Shown: one piece after another, positions 24,290 through 37,693 of the stretch | How the letters are laid out: every line of letters begins with the position of its first letter | How positions within the stretch are numbered: the stretch's first letter is position 1 | DNA from: Terebella lapidaria | Taxonomy: Eukaryota > Annelida > Polychaeta > Terebellida > Terebellidae | Direction of reading: 5' to 3' | NCBI GenBank assembly: GCA_949152475.1 | Contig: OX424564.1 | Coordinates: 7,130,001-7,194,000 of the forward strand | DNA length: 64,000 nt | The notes under the pieces: generated by a model | The model's input: only the letters and a program-made list of their open reading frames with translations | Databases searched by the model: none | Told to the model about the DNA's origin: nothing | Made by a program: the position numbers and the translations under genes

Positions 24290-24960
24290 ATAGCAGTGTG
24301 CTAAAGGACTTTTCCCAAAAGGGGAGGCCCCTTGTCCGGCTCAGCTAGAGACCAGCCAAGGCACTGGGACAGGAGAGACGGCCTCGGTGCCTCGCTCCTC
24401 TCACAAAGTTATCATATACAACGAGAAAGGACCCTGCTTCCTCGTCAGCATGTGCCAGTTTTACCCCCGGTCGGCATATCAATAAAGCGTCCATTCCCAG
24501 AAATACCGAGCCATTGCCCTGGCATCTTCAAGACGCCTAGCCACGCCGCTGCTGCTCCCAATTCCCCTCGAAATTTGATGGGCAGACAGCCGCGACACTA
24601 GCGCCTCCCAGCGACCGAGTTTGTCAGCTCTCTCTATGATATTTTGCTGTATTTTTGCCACCAACCGCGAGGCCGGTGTCTGTTATGCATTGTGATTGAG
24701 GCGGGCTGGGGCCACCCGCACGCGGCGGCTTACGGACGGACTGACGGACGGCTCGGCAGCTCACAGCCAGCCTGCAGCAGCAGCAGCAGCAATTTTCATA
24801 TAGCAATCATATAGAGTGAGCGGGCAGTGAGTTGGACGGTGGACGCGCCCCTCAGAGCTTGCCCCCTCGCGTAAAGGGACAGTGGTCCATCGGTATTTAA
24901 CAGAAGGCAGCGGGCGGGCTCAGGCGGCGCTTTATGATACAAGTCGCTTACTGGACCAAA
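24290..24960 (+). promoter_or_regulatory. Probable sall promoter region, CpG-rich
   Basis: GC and CpG content rises sharply here and stays high up to the sall start codon. Visible elements are a GC box (GAGGCGGGC near 24699), repeated GGACGG words, a (CAG)n stretch at about 24773-24791, and TATTTAA at 24894-24900, which could act as a TATA-like box with initiation some 30 bp downstream. The transcription start is inferred, not seen. Position directly upstream of the long leader supports promoter function. Confidence 0.45.
24773..24791 (+). repeat. (CAG)n trinucleotide run
   Basis: About six CAG units in tandem, not in a supportable coding frame, within the promoter-like region. Confidence 0.85.
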
Positions 24961-26020
24961 CCATCCATTCAATATTCATATTTTGAAGAAGAGGTGGCGT
25001 CAACGATTTGAAGAGCCGCTTTCAGTGGAGTGTCATAACTGGAGGCCCGCCACGGAGCAGTGGACACGGACAGCTCGTCTTGAGGCCCACCAGTAGCCAC
25101 TTCTGCTATTGTGTGACAAAACGCTGAAAAGAAAAAGTCAAAGCCTTTTGAGACCGTCACTGGGCGATCATTGCATGATACAACTTGAGGAAGAAGAAAT
25201 AAAAAACGATAAAAGCTCACGCGTTGATGACCCTCGCGGACGGGAGGAAATGTTTTCTGGCGCTCGGGTCAGGGCACACACACGGACTTGTAGCAGCTTC
25301 TCACGGGGAATAAAAACTTACGGCAACGCGAGAAACAATGGGAGTCAATCTACGCGGCAATTAGTGACGGTTTTGTGCAGCCACGTAACGGAGATTGTTA
25401 AACGTTTGTGATCCTGAAGAGTTGAACGAGTGATCCCCGGTCTGGATACAAACACGGGATTTTATCACGCACCAGCGCTGTCGGAGGGGATATTTGTTAC
25501 AGCTGGGAGACAGAATACCCTTCAGGTTATACATCTTGTACATCTACCAGAACAACAAAAGATCGCCATTTTTTACGAGATATGATATTTTTCTTAGCGT
25601 GTATGTCATCTCGTCACGAACGATAACTTGATTGAGGGGATGCCGCCGTTTTACATCGGCGGGAAAAGTCGGCAAAAAGAATCACCGTCATTATTTTAGG
25701 CTACAGATGAATTTCAAACCGAAAATTATTTTCATAACTTGGTTTCTATCAAGGAAACTTGACCGTTGACGACACTTTCACTTTCCTCTTTACAGAGTAT
25801 GATGCGCGCGTACTGACGGACGGTCAATCTCAACTTTACATAGAACGTTTACGTCATTTTTTACGTCTACGACCGCGGCGTGCAAGAAGGAAAACGTCTT
25901 TATCCGGCGGTCACTTTGATAGCAGGTGCGACGTCAGGTGCCCGCGTGCATGCGGCGGCCAGGTCGCCCGGGACAACTCGACTGATCGAGCGACTGGCCA
26001 CTATCCAGACTGACAGCACG
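24961..26020 (+). other. sall: Probable 5' leader of sall mRNA
   Basis: This CpG-rich stretch between the promoter-like region and the ATG contains several short upstream open frames. The frame of exon 1 is open back to 25880, where another ATG would add 47 residues, but that extension has no SALL-like content, whereas the ATG at 26021 begins the family's conserved motif exactly. A further spliced 5' exon cannot be excluded. Confidence 0.4.
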
Positions 26021-26216
26021 ATGTCGCGGCGCAAACAGCACAAGCCGCGGCACTTTGACTCGGTGCCGGGCGAGGAGGGAGAACTAGCGGTTCCCGGGGA
26101 CGGCCTGGGAGCGGACCTAGGGACTGGCCCGGACGACAGTCGGGCCTCCACACCCTGTTCCACGGACTCACTAGCTGACGACCCCTACCACAGCCCACAA
26201 CACGCCCCAGACAAGG
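26021..26216 (+). CDS. sall: Spalt-like transcription factor, coding exon 1
   Basis: Encodes residues 1-65 plus the first base of codon 66. It starts MSRRKQHKPRHFD, closely matching the SALL N-terminus (MSRRKQAKPQHI in vertebrates), a 12-residue motif known to recruit the NuRD histone-deacetylase complex for repression in the nucleus. The remainder is acidic and Ser/Pro-rich (contains GEEGEL, DSRASTPCSTDSLADDPYHSP). The start is fixed by this motif. The exon ends at a strong donor GG|GTAAGT (26217), leaving phase 1. Having the NuRD motif alone in a short first exon, followed by a large intron and the C2HC finger in exon 2, is the vertebrate SALL arrangement too. Family assignment is firm; which sall paralogue, and the species, cannot be told. 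Confidence 0.9.
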
Positions 26217-29200
26217 GTAAGTCCAGTCTTTTACAACTTATGTGATTTTTCACCGTCAGGATTGTTGTCCAAAATGTAGGCCTTTTTCAATCTTGAACAG
26301 ATATGTTTGCAGTAGATTTTAATTGGGTTGTAAAATATGATTGGTTCAATTATTCCAATTGATTTTTTTTTGACAAAAGATATGAAATTAATGGCAATAT
26401 ACCAATATTGAAGCAAAGTTTCAATGTATTGATGGCAATTCAGATGCATGGTTTCAAGGGGGGAATTAACCAAATATTTTGTGCAGGCAAAACAGCTAAA
26501 TGAATATAGTCCTATGAGTTATGTATGATAAGCACAGATGGTTCAATTAGCTGAGAACTTTGTATTTTACATGGATCCATATAATTCTACTGAAATCTAC
26601 CTTTGATTATAATTTATGTTTAGAAAAAAATTAGATGTATTTTAGATGTGTATTGCAAAACATGAATGATGGGATTTAGCTGAACATTTTGTCAGCAAGG
26701 TGGCCTGTTTTTCTGTTGGTAAAACCTCGTTGATTTCCCTATATACGTTGTTGGGACTTGTGGGAGGTGATTTTTGACACCTTTCTTTGCTTCTTCAATT
26801 TCACTTCTGTTATTGAAAGAGAACAAAAAATTTACTGCAGTGTCTTCTACTGGGCTAGGACTAGGGGTTCAGACACAAACACGCACGTGTGCCCTGCTTG
26901 TCCTCTTGTGTGTTTTTCAACCGGCCCCGTGTCTCAACTTTCCCCCTCGGAAAGCGTCTTGTGAGTCGCTGACTGCGTTAGTGCGGCCCGATTTCTTCCT
27001 TTGTACCTCTAGGCCCTCCCTACTGTTAGAGCCATGACCTTTGACCCTAGAGCGTGCCTCCTGTTACCAGGGGCAGCAGGGGAGACGATCACTGTGTAAT
27101 TGGCTCAGGTCTCCACAACATTTGGAAAGTGTGTCACTCAACATGATACTGTCGGTGTCAAGTTTGTCATTGCATCACCGGTCACTCGTCTGGCTCACCG
27201 GTCAACTGCTCATGCAGTTAAATAGTTACTACCTGAAATTACCATTTTTTATTGCAAAAAAAAAGTTGCTTTTATCGTATTTTCTGGGTTAGTATATAAT
27301 TTTTATGGGTTAGTATATCATTTTTAATACAGAATAGTTTATGATTAATAACTTCTGTTTCATATGAATTATTGCAGGAAATTAGAATGGCCAAAAAACT
27401 AGGTGGTATTGAAAAAAAATAGCTCTGAGATTTGTTTGTAGTGGAGTTTACAAAGCTATGAAAATTATATTACAAGTTATGTAAATGTTAGATTGTTTAC
27501 CCTAAGAATGCTATCCAAACAAATGTTGTAATAAGCAATTCATTTCATACATATGATGTGGAAATTGTCATTCATCTACTAAATCAACAAATGCCAAAGC
27601 AGTTCAGTGGCATGGACATTGTGTCAGAGTTACTTGTTTTGTTAAGACTGGCCAGTATTCTTTGAAGCTATGTTTTATGCATTAGCAAATCAAAACCAGT
27701 TCATTCAGCCCAGTCACAGACAATGAAGAGGTGTGTGGATAGCAATTAACATCATTCATAAAATGTCTGGGTAATATTTGGCCTACAATAAGAGAATCAC
27801 TCGGGCGTGGCTGTGATTGAAGTGAGATGGAGTTACTTTGTTTTGTTTGGCTTGATTGTTTTCATATAGGATTTTATTTAATAATCCCCCTGTGTATTCA
27901 TTTATTCCATACTTTAGACAGCACTTAACATTCCTCAGTCATACAGATAGATTCAGTTAGTGTGCAGGACCTCCAAGAGGATACTAGTACAATATGTACA
28001 GAAAGTGTGCAAAACTCACAGCACTATACCAAGTCCATCAATTAGTGTGAATATCACCCAAAACGGTAAGCAGAACTTGTCTTTGCTGTCCTATGATGAC
28101 CCCTAAACATTCATGCCAAAACATAACTTTGTCAATCTGCTGATATGAGTTCCAACACGCGGGGACATGAGTGGTGAGTGCTTCATGCAATAAAGGACTT
28201 CTCGTTCTTTTATCATAACAGTTGTTGGTAAGTAAACTCTGTATAAATACCAGTGGATTCTACTTGTCTATCTCCCGTGGTCTGTGACGACTTGACATTA
28301 TATATGATAATGTACATAAACTTATGAATCATGTCAATATTTGCCCTCAAACATAAGGATCGATTTATGAATAATAATATAATTTGATATAGCCATTGAC
28401 ATGATAATGCTTGGATATCCAAATAGACCTGAGAGAGTTGAGAGCTTTGAGTCTGGTGAGAGGGGGGGGGAGGGGGTGTCGGGTCAAAATTTAGGAAGGT
28501 TGTTCATCACTAAATATGGAGCCTTGAAAGGGCTTGAGAAGATTGAAGATCATTTGATCTGCTCATGATTTTCTTGAAGATTTTCATCATGCAGAACCAT
28601 AAAGATATGTAATAAAATCTGGTTTTATGAGAAAAGAGCAAACATAAGTCGCATAGAAATCTGAAGATAAATTGTCATAACTCACAAGTGACTGACAGTT
28701 TCACTGCTCTTGTGGGTTCAACTTTCTTCTCACACCAGCCAACCAACCCCCTCCGCGCGGCCTGCCAAGCCTGCATAGGTATCTCAAAATGGACAGAAAC
28801 ATTAACCAATACTCGCCTTTTCAGGTATTAATAAAATTAAAAACATGCACATGGAGTCAGCTATAAATAAAACAGGTACAAATGCCGTCACAAGTGCTCG
28901 TATCATTAGGGCGAACAAGTTTCTTGGACACGATTCATGACTCCACAACTTAAAGTGACTAGTTATGAGTTGATCATGGGTGGTCTTATTAATGTAAATA
29001 CACTGACAAGTTATGAATCACATCTACATGTCATTATTTACTGCTCGCACACATGTACTGGGTGTCGTGGTGCTTATTCCAGGAAAAAAATCATATTGTG
29101 TTCTGGGTATTTCGATATAAATTATGCATTTAATAATTCGAGGGTAAAACTCTCAAGAGAGAAAGTTTATGAATGACGGTAATAAGTGCGGCCAGAAATC

Positions 29201-30619
29201 ACTGCCCACCACCGCAGCAAGTGAACGAGGGAGAATGCGTGCTACCTCCATCTGTCGTGTGGGTCCGCTACTGGACTGAACGTGATCCAAGCCCAAAGCA
29301 AGGTCACAATAAATTGACTTTTCAGGTGTACCACTCATGCAACTTGGTAATAACTGTAGCTTGTCTGATTTCACGAGGCTATTTTGATCATGTGACACCG
29401 TCAAACAAAAAGTCACCTATAACCTGATCGAAAGTAGCCATATTCATTGTATTAATTTGATTTGGCAATGTCAAAATTGACGGAGCTATGCATCGATCAT
29501 GTTCAGCCATGAATAATCGACTACTGCCGGAAAACTGTAAATGATATCATGAGCTGCTATTGTTCTAGCTTGGGGTTTAATTTGTATGAATAAGTATATT
29601 TTGAAAGTTGATATTTGCAAGTGTGAATATGAATAAGTATAGGTCTCTTATTATGTAAATATAATACAGTAGGTAGCCACGGACGGGGAAGCTGATCAAA
29701 TACCCGGGATTGAAAGGGCTTGGCTTTTCGGAAAAACACATTATGAGAAATATAGAAAAAACAGGTAGCGGATTTTTGCTTCGTTTGTTTTACTTTGAAA
29801 GCGAGAATAATTCACAGAATGAGATCACATTAACAGGCAACAGGTAAAGGAAATGATTTAAAACTGCCATAAGTTGAAAAAATTTAGATTTGCATCAATT
29901 CTCTAACTTTTTGCTATTATATGCGGCTGATTTATCCAACAGACAGTCATGTCTGTGCGCTGGTGACTTTCATCTGATTATTGGTCGTTGGTGTGATTGA
30001 TTCTCAGTGTCTGGAAGTTTGAATAATTCTCAGTCACATCCAGCATTTATCAATTTATCAATCATGATGTGTATATCATTGCATCTATGAAAATGACATC
30101 TTCAGCAGGTAAAATGACAACTGCTGCAGCCAGAATCACCTTGGTGGGGATTTTTCATGTAGCTGATAGCTCAATTATTGAGATTTTTGATAAATCACCT
30201 TGTTCTATACTGGATAATTTCCTACTTCTCTGTTGAAACAAACTTGATGTAATAATTCGAGAAAGTTGTCATGTTAAAATAATTATTGATTTCCTTATCC
30301 ATGACTCAGAACCTTTAAGTGTAAGGCTTCCTTGCTGTTTCTCCTTCGCTCTTGGCGATAAATGTTACCTCGCAACTGGAATCGTGGAACTGAACAGTTT
30401 ACCAATAGTTACAGTACTGCGGTGAACCCGATGCCAGAAGGAACTTTTTCCTGTAGGCTGCGTCAGAAATGCCTCAAAGCCAGTCAACTGGAAACATATT
30501 ACAAATTATAACCTTCAGCTTTGAGATCGTTGGGAAGTTCTCATATTGTTTTTCTCCTTTGATTTTTCCTTTTTCCCTAAAACAGCAGTTACCTCTAGCA
30601 GATACAATGATCAGACCCT

Positions 30620-30633
30620 CCCCCCCCCCCCCC
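30620..30633. repeat. Poly(C) tract, C14
   Basis: One of a series of long C or G runs in intron 1 (others at 37679-37693, 40200-40214, 44345-44358, 48333-48347, 48624-48636 and 54317-54336). Confidence 0.95.
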
Positions 30634-31408
30634 TCTCCCATCCCCCTCCTGCATCTACCCCTCTCGGGATACTCCTGGAAGGCACTTCTCCCTGTGCTTA
30701 GTTTGAACCCAATCATAATACAAAAACTCTTCTCCAAATATTCTGCCGTGAAATCATAACCGGCTGTTCCGTTGAGGTATGGATGGCCACCTCGACCAAC
30801 AGGTAGCAAGGGGAGGCCACTGCTGCTCTTGGCCACTGTGTGATTCCAGAAATCCCTCGCCACTGCAAAATTTCACACTTTTCAAAATAATAAACACTTC
30901 TCGGGACCCACTGGTGGCTGTCCAGATCCGTGTCTCCAGATATGATTTCTGGACTTCTGGTCCTTTGGATCCAGATAAATGGATAATTGATCCTGATCGC
31001 TGGGGCCATTGGGGAATTGTATCTGGCATGCATAGATCCAGGATACCTGGGGAGATGCCCCTGCCTCCCTCCCATGGTGACAGACACTATCTAGTCACCC
31101 TCAGAACACAAACCTGACCCACCCCCTAGATTTATCCTGACCCCCTGGGTGGGACCACCCCCACCCCTACCCAAACACATCCCATCCCCATCCCTGTTTG
31201 GGAGGCGACTGGGTTAGATAAATTTCAGCTTTCTTCCCCAAAAATGCCAGGACATATTTTGCAAATCATCTCTCCGGGGTGATTGTATACTGTTTATGAT
31301 CACTGATCCGTGTCTGGGGTCCTGTTGAGCCGCTGATCTTGTTTGATTGACCAATGTAATTATGAGCGATCCAGCTAGCCATCACAGCCAGGTCCGAAGG
31401 TGCGTGAT

Positions 31409-31446
31409 GTACAAACTCTGCAGAATCGTACAAACTCTGCAGAATC
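31409..31446 (+). repeat. Perfect 19-bp tandem duplication
   Basis: GTACAAACTCTGCAGAATC occurs twice head to tail without a mismatch. Confidence 0.9.
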
Positions 31447-31949
31447 AGGAGCTGCGATTTATGACTGGCCAGATTGCTGATGACCTCAAAGGTGGCGCAT
31501 TCTTGGAGTGGACTGGTCTGGTCTGCCGCCTGATTTCATCCAGTCAAACATGTGATTTACTCCGCATCATTGAGCTTTATCGAGTTTGACAGGCTCCTTT
31601 TGAAGCTTGGAAGATAACCTTCGATATCTGGAACACCTTTCTACCTGTAAATCACTTCTCCAAGTCTTCCAGAGGCTAGCCATCCCGTCCTTCCATAATC
31701 CATACAGTTGTGATTGCACGGCTTCATCTCCCCTTTCATTCTTTTCTTTAGCATGATCAATGATGAATCCCCTTCCAAAACACTCCATAAGTTGGCATAC
31801 AGCATTCCCTCAGCCCCGATTCTTCAACTCCATATCAATGATCATGATGAATTTATTCGATTCATGGCTGGTCAGAGGACGTGTAGATGTGAGACGTGGG
31901 GAGCAGATTTCCCTCCTAAAGCTGGGGAGCATCTTCGCGTATGAATGGA

Positions 31950-32300
31950 ATATCTTTGGGAGTCCCGTGAGAGTTCGTTGTGAGACCGCGGACCTCCGCA
32001 ATCTATGAAATACATATTGCGGTCTATTGGCCTCTGAGGATCACCGCTTTAGAGCGAATAAAGACGCGGACGGAAAGTTTGATTTGTCGCCGGCTGGGGT
32101 CCGTCCGGGAGCGGGAGGGGACGCGGTGGTGAACTTAGAGTCAAGACAATGTCCGGATGAGCTCTCTTTGAAACCTTTAATATGAAGAAATATAAGGATT
32201 TGATTTGATCTTTGGCATTGCGGTGGTTTCCTCAACGTCTTTCTTTATTCCCCCTTTTCACAAATCATCGTAAGGAAGAGAGGGCTTCACATCGTGGGGC
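31950..32300. promoter_or_regulatory. GC-richer island in intron 1, enhancer-like
   Basis: A CpG-containing block (TGAGACCGCGGACCTCCGC near 31980, GACGCGGACGG near 32064) with no open frame stands out from AT-rich intron sequence. A canonical-looking GGGTATAAATAG follows at 32312-32323. It could be an enhancer or an internal promoter. The evidence is composition and motif only. Confidence 0.2.
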
Positions 32301-35300
32301 GGAGGGCTGAAGGGTATAAATAGTTCATGTTATGTTGGACATGGCATCAGATACCGGAGAAATCCCTGATCTGAATGTAAAAACCATACATCGGGCGATT
32401 ATTGATGATGGATGTATTTATAATGTGGAGACCGTTGGGGCTGCTGGATCACTTGCTCCAATTGTCATAAATAATGGTGTAGACGGAAGGCTGACAGGGA
32501 TCAATAGAGTGATGTATAGGATGAGGGGTGTGACAAACATGTTGAGCACGGGGTGGGGGTTGGGGGGTCTGGGTGAGGGATGAACACTGGTCAAGGCTTG
32601 AGTCGGGGTGGGGTGATGGTGGGAGGGGGGAGTCAAGAGGACGGGAGGAAACTTGACCTGGAAGAGGACACTGGAACCTGCTGGGGACATCGGAAGGTGG
32701 AGGTGTCCATGTCACTCCTACAGGGCATGCATCTTGCACAGTTCTCTCCACGATATCTCAAGTCACCAGGCCAAACATGCTGAGGTGCATAAATTGTTCG
32801 TCATTCCGGGAAAATTGTCTTTGGTTGTGATAAATAAATCTTGAGAGTTGAATGTATTGTCGCGTTCTGATCAGCTCCTCTTCTTGTGACGTGGAGCTGC
32901 AAATGAGATTTCTCTTTATTCTATCCTGTGCAGTGTGTACCAGATATATTGTCTTTTCGTATGTCTCTCCATTTCTTACCTATCCAATTGGACTGACTGT
33001 TGTGATGGAGCATGTGATCTATATTTCCCAACTTTCTGCTTTCCCATTTCTCGATGCCGTCACAATCACGACATCTGCGGAACTTTCCAGCATTCGGGGG
33101 AGATGACGAGGGTAGAGCGCCTGTCATCCTTCCCGCGGACTCGGACTTTCCGACATAAGATTGATGGCAAATGGGAATTATGTCGTTGAATTAAAAAGTC
33201 ACCGGATCTAAGTGGAGCTGATGAATTGCTGATACATACTCGGCGTATTTCGTAGATGAGGCGTAGGGCGCTGCCCTGATCAGCAAACGTGAAGCACCAG
33301 ATCACTGGATCAGGACCCCATAATTACACACTGCACTGTACAGATGTCAACCGGTGATCTCACATTTACAAACAATAATTCCCGTCTTTTGCCCGTGTTT
33401 CCGAAGGGGAAGCGCTTTAATTGAGATTTGGTGCAAATGGGCACAAAAGACAAAAAAGTTGTCACTCCGTAATGCCTGGTGATGGATATGCATTTCATTT
33501 TTCACCGCTGCGATTGCGGATGATTCCTATGAATAAATGACAAGGCAGAGGTTTAGTGTTCTTTAATAACCGCTCAAACATCTGTCCAAAGCGGCAGGGT
33601 TAACGAGCTTCTACGGGGTGTGATAGATGACACTTTTCCAGTGTCCCTGATAAATCACAAAACTTCCTGAAACGATTGCACAAAAATATATGTGGCTGTG
33701 AACTTCATAAACTTCGCTATAGATCGTGGATTTCGTTGAATCACGAGCTAATACTTCCACACTTGGTGGCTTTGGCTTCAGACATAAGTTTTCTGAATAC
33801 TGTTTATCATATTGATAACTATCTATCTGACAATTTACATAGGGAAAGCCCCTAAATTGATCTGGCGCCTTTCTATATTTGTCTTCCGGGGGTGTTTCGA
33901 TACTTTTTGAATATATTTCCAATATTTAAAACACTGTCGTGGATATTGTGGGGTTTCTAGTTCAGATGTAGAATTAGGTTCTGTCCAGACATGGACTCCA
34001 GTCTAATATTGCTGAGTCTCGATATATCCAATGTAGTTGGCTATATCTACCCACTATACAATGTATAATAACAACATGATGGGCGTGTGTATTGTCTAGA
34101 AATAGCCAGCCACAAGATGGAAGATGGGATTTGCCACTTGCAGGCCATTGTGGAAAGCGGAGACATTTGATGATTTTGTCGCGATATTCCCTCTGCCTGT
34201 GACAAGTACATTATGATTTCAAAAGGGACAGTGATGATGTTCGAGGGATTCCACGGTTTGGTTCTGATCCTGCCCGGGGGGGTTCAGCATGTGTGGGTGA
34301 CAGTTCTGGGGGTCGGGGGAGGGGGGTGCTGGGGGTGGGGGTGGTCTCCAAGGGAATGATATAATGGGCAGGACGTCAGTTATGGAAACAACTTGGGGGA
34401 ACAAAAGTTCAGTGACATGTCTCCGTTTGAAAGGTCAGCTATTATTGTGATCAAATTGTGATCATGTTTGTCATTCGTAGAGATTGTAATAATAGAATGA
34501 TTTGATAATTAATCTTTAATGTGACTGAAGTCCTTTCAGTGAATTTATCTGCAGAGAAAGCATCTGTCAGTCAAATGAATACCACAAATGAAAAGCTGTC
34601 TCCAAGTTTCTGCGAATATCAAATTATTATGTAAATGAGGACTAATTATCAAGGCAGGATAGTTGAAAAAAATTTCTTGTCCATCAGCTCACATCTTTTC
34701 CCGCTTCCAAGGTCTCAGTTCTGCGAGATTTTTTGTCTTTGGGCCTCAGGTGGTCAGGTACTTTGGTCATGGATCATAGTTAATATAGCAAGTTGAGAGG
34801 TCGGGCCACAAATCATGGTGCCTTGACTTGGGGTGTACGTGGAGTTCACAGGGACAGCGCGTCCGAGTGGTCACACGGACGGACACACGGAGCAAAGTTT
34901 GCGGTACATAAGAGGTGACAGCGACCTCTGGTGTCATACCACGACCCGGCGCGCGGGGCGGTGGGGGTAATGAATCGCTGCCTCGTAATGACAATGTAAT
35001 ATCCCATCACTGATTTGACTACAGATCGCAGGACATGAAAGGTCGAGAGCGCGTCCCTGAGAGTGCGGCACGGCGCTCCCAAGACACTTAACATCAACGA
35101 CCAAGCAGAAATTTGCCAATATCATGTACTCGGTCAGTGGCAGCAAGATCACTTAATAGGCTTAAGATGGAGCTTATGCCGAGGGGTTTTTCTGTCTTAG
35201 TGTGCGGGGTGACATGTAATCTTGGGGGGGGGGTTATTGTGACCTGTGTTTATTTCCCGCCGTGATGTTGATGGGGAGTGAGGGGGCTGGGTCCAGGACG

Positions 35301-37678
35301 AGGGTGACAGAAACACGTCTCATCTTCCGCTCGCCCAGGACGCCCTCGTCTTCCCAGATATGAGCGGTCCGTGAGCGAGCGATCCGGCACAACTCTGCCA
35401 CCCTTCACATCCATTTATACAAGTGAGAAATGATTATTCGACTTTGCTCGTAAATCAGCAACGGCGGCAATTTGAAATAGGACATTTGACAGGGAGTTAA
35501 TGGAACTCTCCGCCGGACCGGGTGGAGGTAGGAATGTTACACGGAGCGAACAAGCTTGCGAGCGGTAAGCGAAGTGGGAAAAACTGGACGCGATGGATCA
35601 CGTATAACTTTGTTGTGGAGTACTTTTGACATTACAGCGATGACGATAGAATGTAGTGATCAAGTTTTGTTTGCTGAATTAATAAAAAAAATTGTGACTT
35701 GATCCCAAATACCCATTGACTTGGAGTAGAAGAAGCAACAGGCAATGAGTCAGGATGGCTTGACATCATGATAATAGTAACATGGAAAATAATGCCCCTA
35801 AAATGAAAGAACAGTAAATGTGCCACAATGCTGCAATACCTTGATGTGTTGTGATATGAGACGAACAATTTCAATCATGTTCAAACATTTTCAGGTGGCA
35901 TGGAGAGTGAAAATCATTGTGTGTTTTAGAATGTAGAAAGTAACACTTATATTCCTTATATCCATGAATAATTATTGTGAAACTCTCAAAAGTCCAGTTA
36001 CATCATCGCTAAAATGCTAATATTGACGGAAGTTATACACAGAGATATGCAAACGGATGGCTAAGTCCACAATTCATTCATTCCTTTCAACGGCAGAATG
36101 TTTAGATTATATCACTTGTATCTTCTTTCCCTTGGCCAGCTTTCACAAAGGCTTAAATCCTGGTTTGGAAAACACTTTCCATAAGCAGTTTTGACAACAT
36201 TTCCTTTTTAGGCAAACATAAGTTGAAAGGCTTTTGGGAAATGGCATTTGGAAATGCCCAGTGGAAATGTTATCAGTTGCAAATTTGTTACATAATTGTG
36301 CCCGAAGTTTGTAAATATCACACACTATATACAAGCTTTAATGGCTTCTGAGGAGGTTGTCCAAAAGACAAACTTTATGACAGAAATTTGTTCACTGAAA
36401 ATTGGCAAACATTACACCGAGTGGTAACACCTGTGTTTGAATTACATGAATGGAAGTTTTAACAGGAATTCTGCCAGAAATAGTGCAAAGAGCAAGTGGA
36501 CAAAGGGATGTGTTGTTCTTGGTGAAGTTGTATTGTAAATTGTTTCTTGTATATCTAAACTAATATATTTGCAACTGACATATCCATGCCAAGAAAAACT
36601 AAATTTACGTTCTTGGCAAGAGAGCTGGCCTTTAATTAGCAACAAGATAGCAGCTGTTAGATCCGAGTAAAGCATTCGACTAAGTATGTCTCTAAATTTC
36701 AAATCATGATAACTCGAAGATACTCACTGATGAAATATAAGATGGCATAAATAAAACAATAAAAATGTCCCCATGTGCTCATATTTGGCAATCCATGTAC
36801 CAAATTATGTCCCTTTGAGGATATGGGCCATGATTACAGCACGCCTCTTTAATAAATTGCTACCAGTTCTATGACAACCAACTCCATGCAACACCTGCAT
36901 CAAAACTGTAAACCTTCCATCACAAAGGAAAGGGCGAGAGTAGAAAAGTTTTGAAAAAAAGTTAATCATACGGCACGAGGGTCTGTCTGCCTTCTGGTGT
37001 ATATATAATACATGCTAAAATTGCATATCTCAGGCTTTTGAATATTGCTATATTTTACCCGAGGCCACATACTAGTAACTTGAAAATGTTTTATTACAGC
37101 CTATTGCTCTGAACCCTGCAACTATCATTCATCTCATATTTCTTTTTTATCACTGGTCCTTTAACCTGTTCATTTTTTGCCAATCATTTTCAATTTTCTA
37201 CGGTGTCCATATCATTCCAGTTATGATGACAAAAGCTCGCTTTCTGCCAGTCTATAATCTGTCTGTCATTGGAGTTTCCTTCATATCCTTTAACTTTTCC
37301 CACCCCCACTTCATGACAAATGTCCGTGTATCAGGCCTACCGACATGTGCAAAAGTAATATGATATGACTTGATGCCCCATTCAGTGCCATAGAGAGTCA
37401 CCAGAGAAAATAGCTGATGTTCGTGTTTTTGATTGAGGTGAAGTAACAAAGAATGACACGAGGACGATCGTGCAGCGTTTCGGGGAGGTATTGCCACAGT
37501 GTGTCCAAAGTGTGACATAGACAAATATTCCGGCAAAACTCACAGATTGCCTTCTTCATCTGACAGATGTTAGTTTTGGGAATTAAAAAATGTAGGAAGG
37601 AAAAAAAGAACGAAAAGAATGAGAAAGTCGAAAATTAGGATACACGGTCTCTATTTTGGAGGTATGCACAATGTTTGA

Positions 37679-37693
37679 CCCCCCCCCCCCCCT
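37679..37693. repeat. Poly(C) tract, C15
   Basis: Uninterrupted run of fifteen C. Confidence 0.95.

Noticed and set aside
25880-26020. In-frame upstream ATG that would extend sall by 47 residues
   Set aside because: The extension has no similarity to SALL proteins and the family motif begins exactly at the ATG at 26021.
32312-32583. TATA-like GGGTATAAATAG followed by an 83-codon open frame
   Set aside because: The ATG is too close to the TATA to lie in the transcript, the frame ends in low-complexity glycine codons, and no domain is seen.
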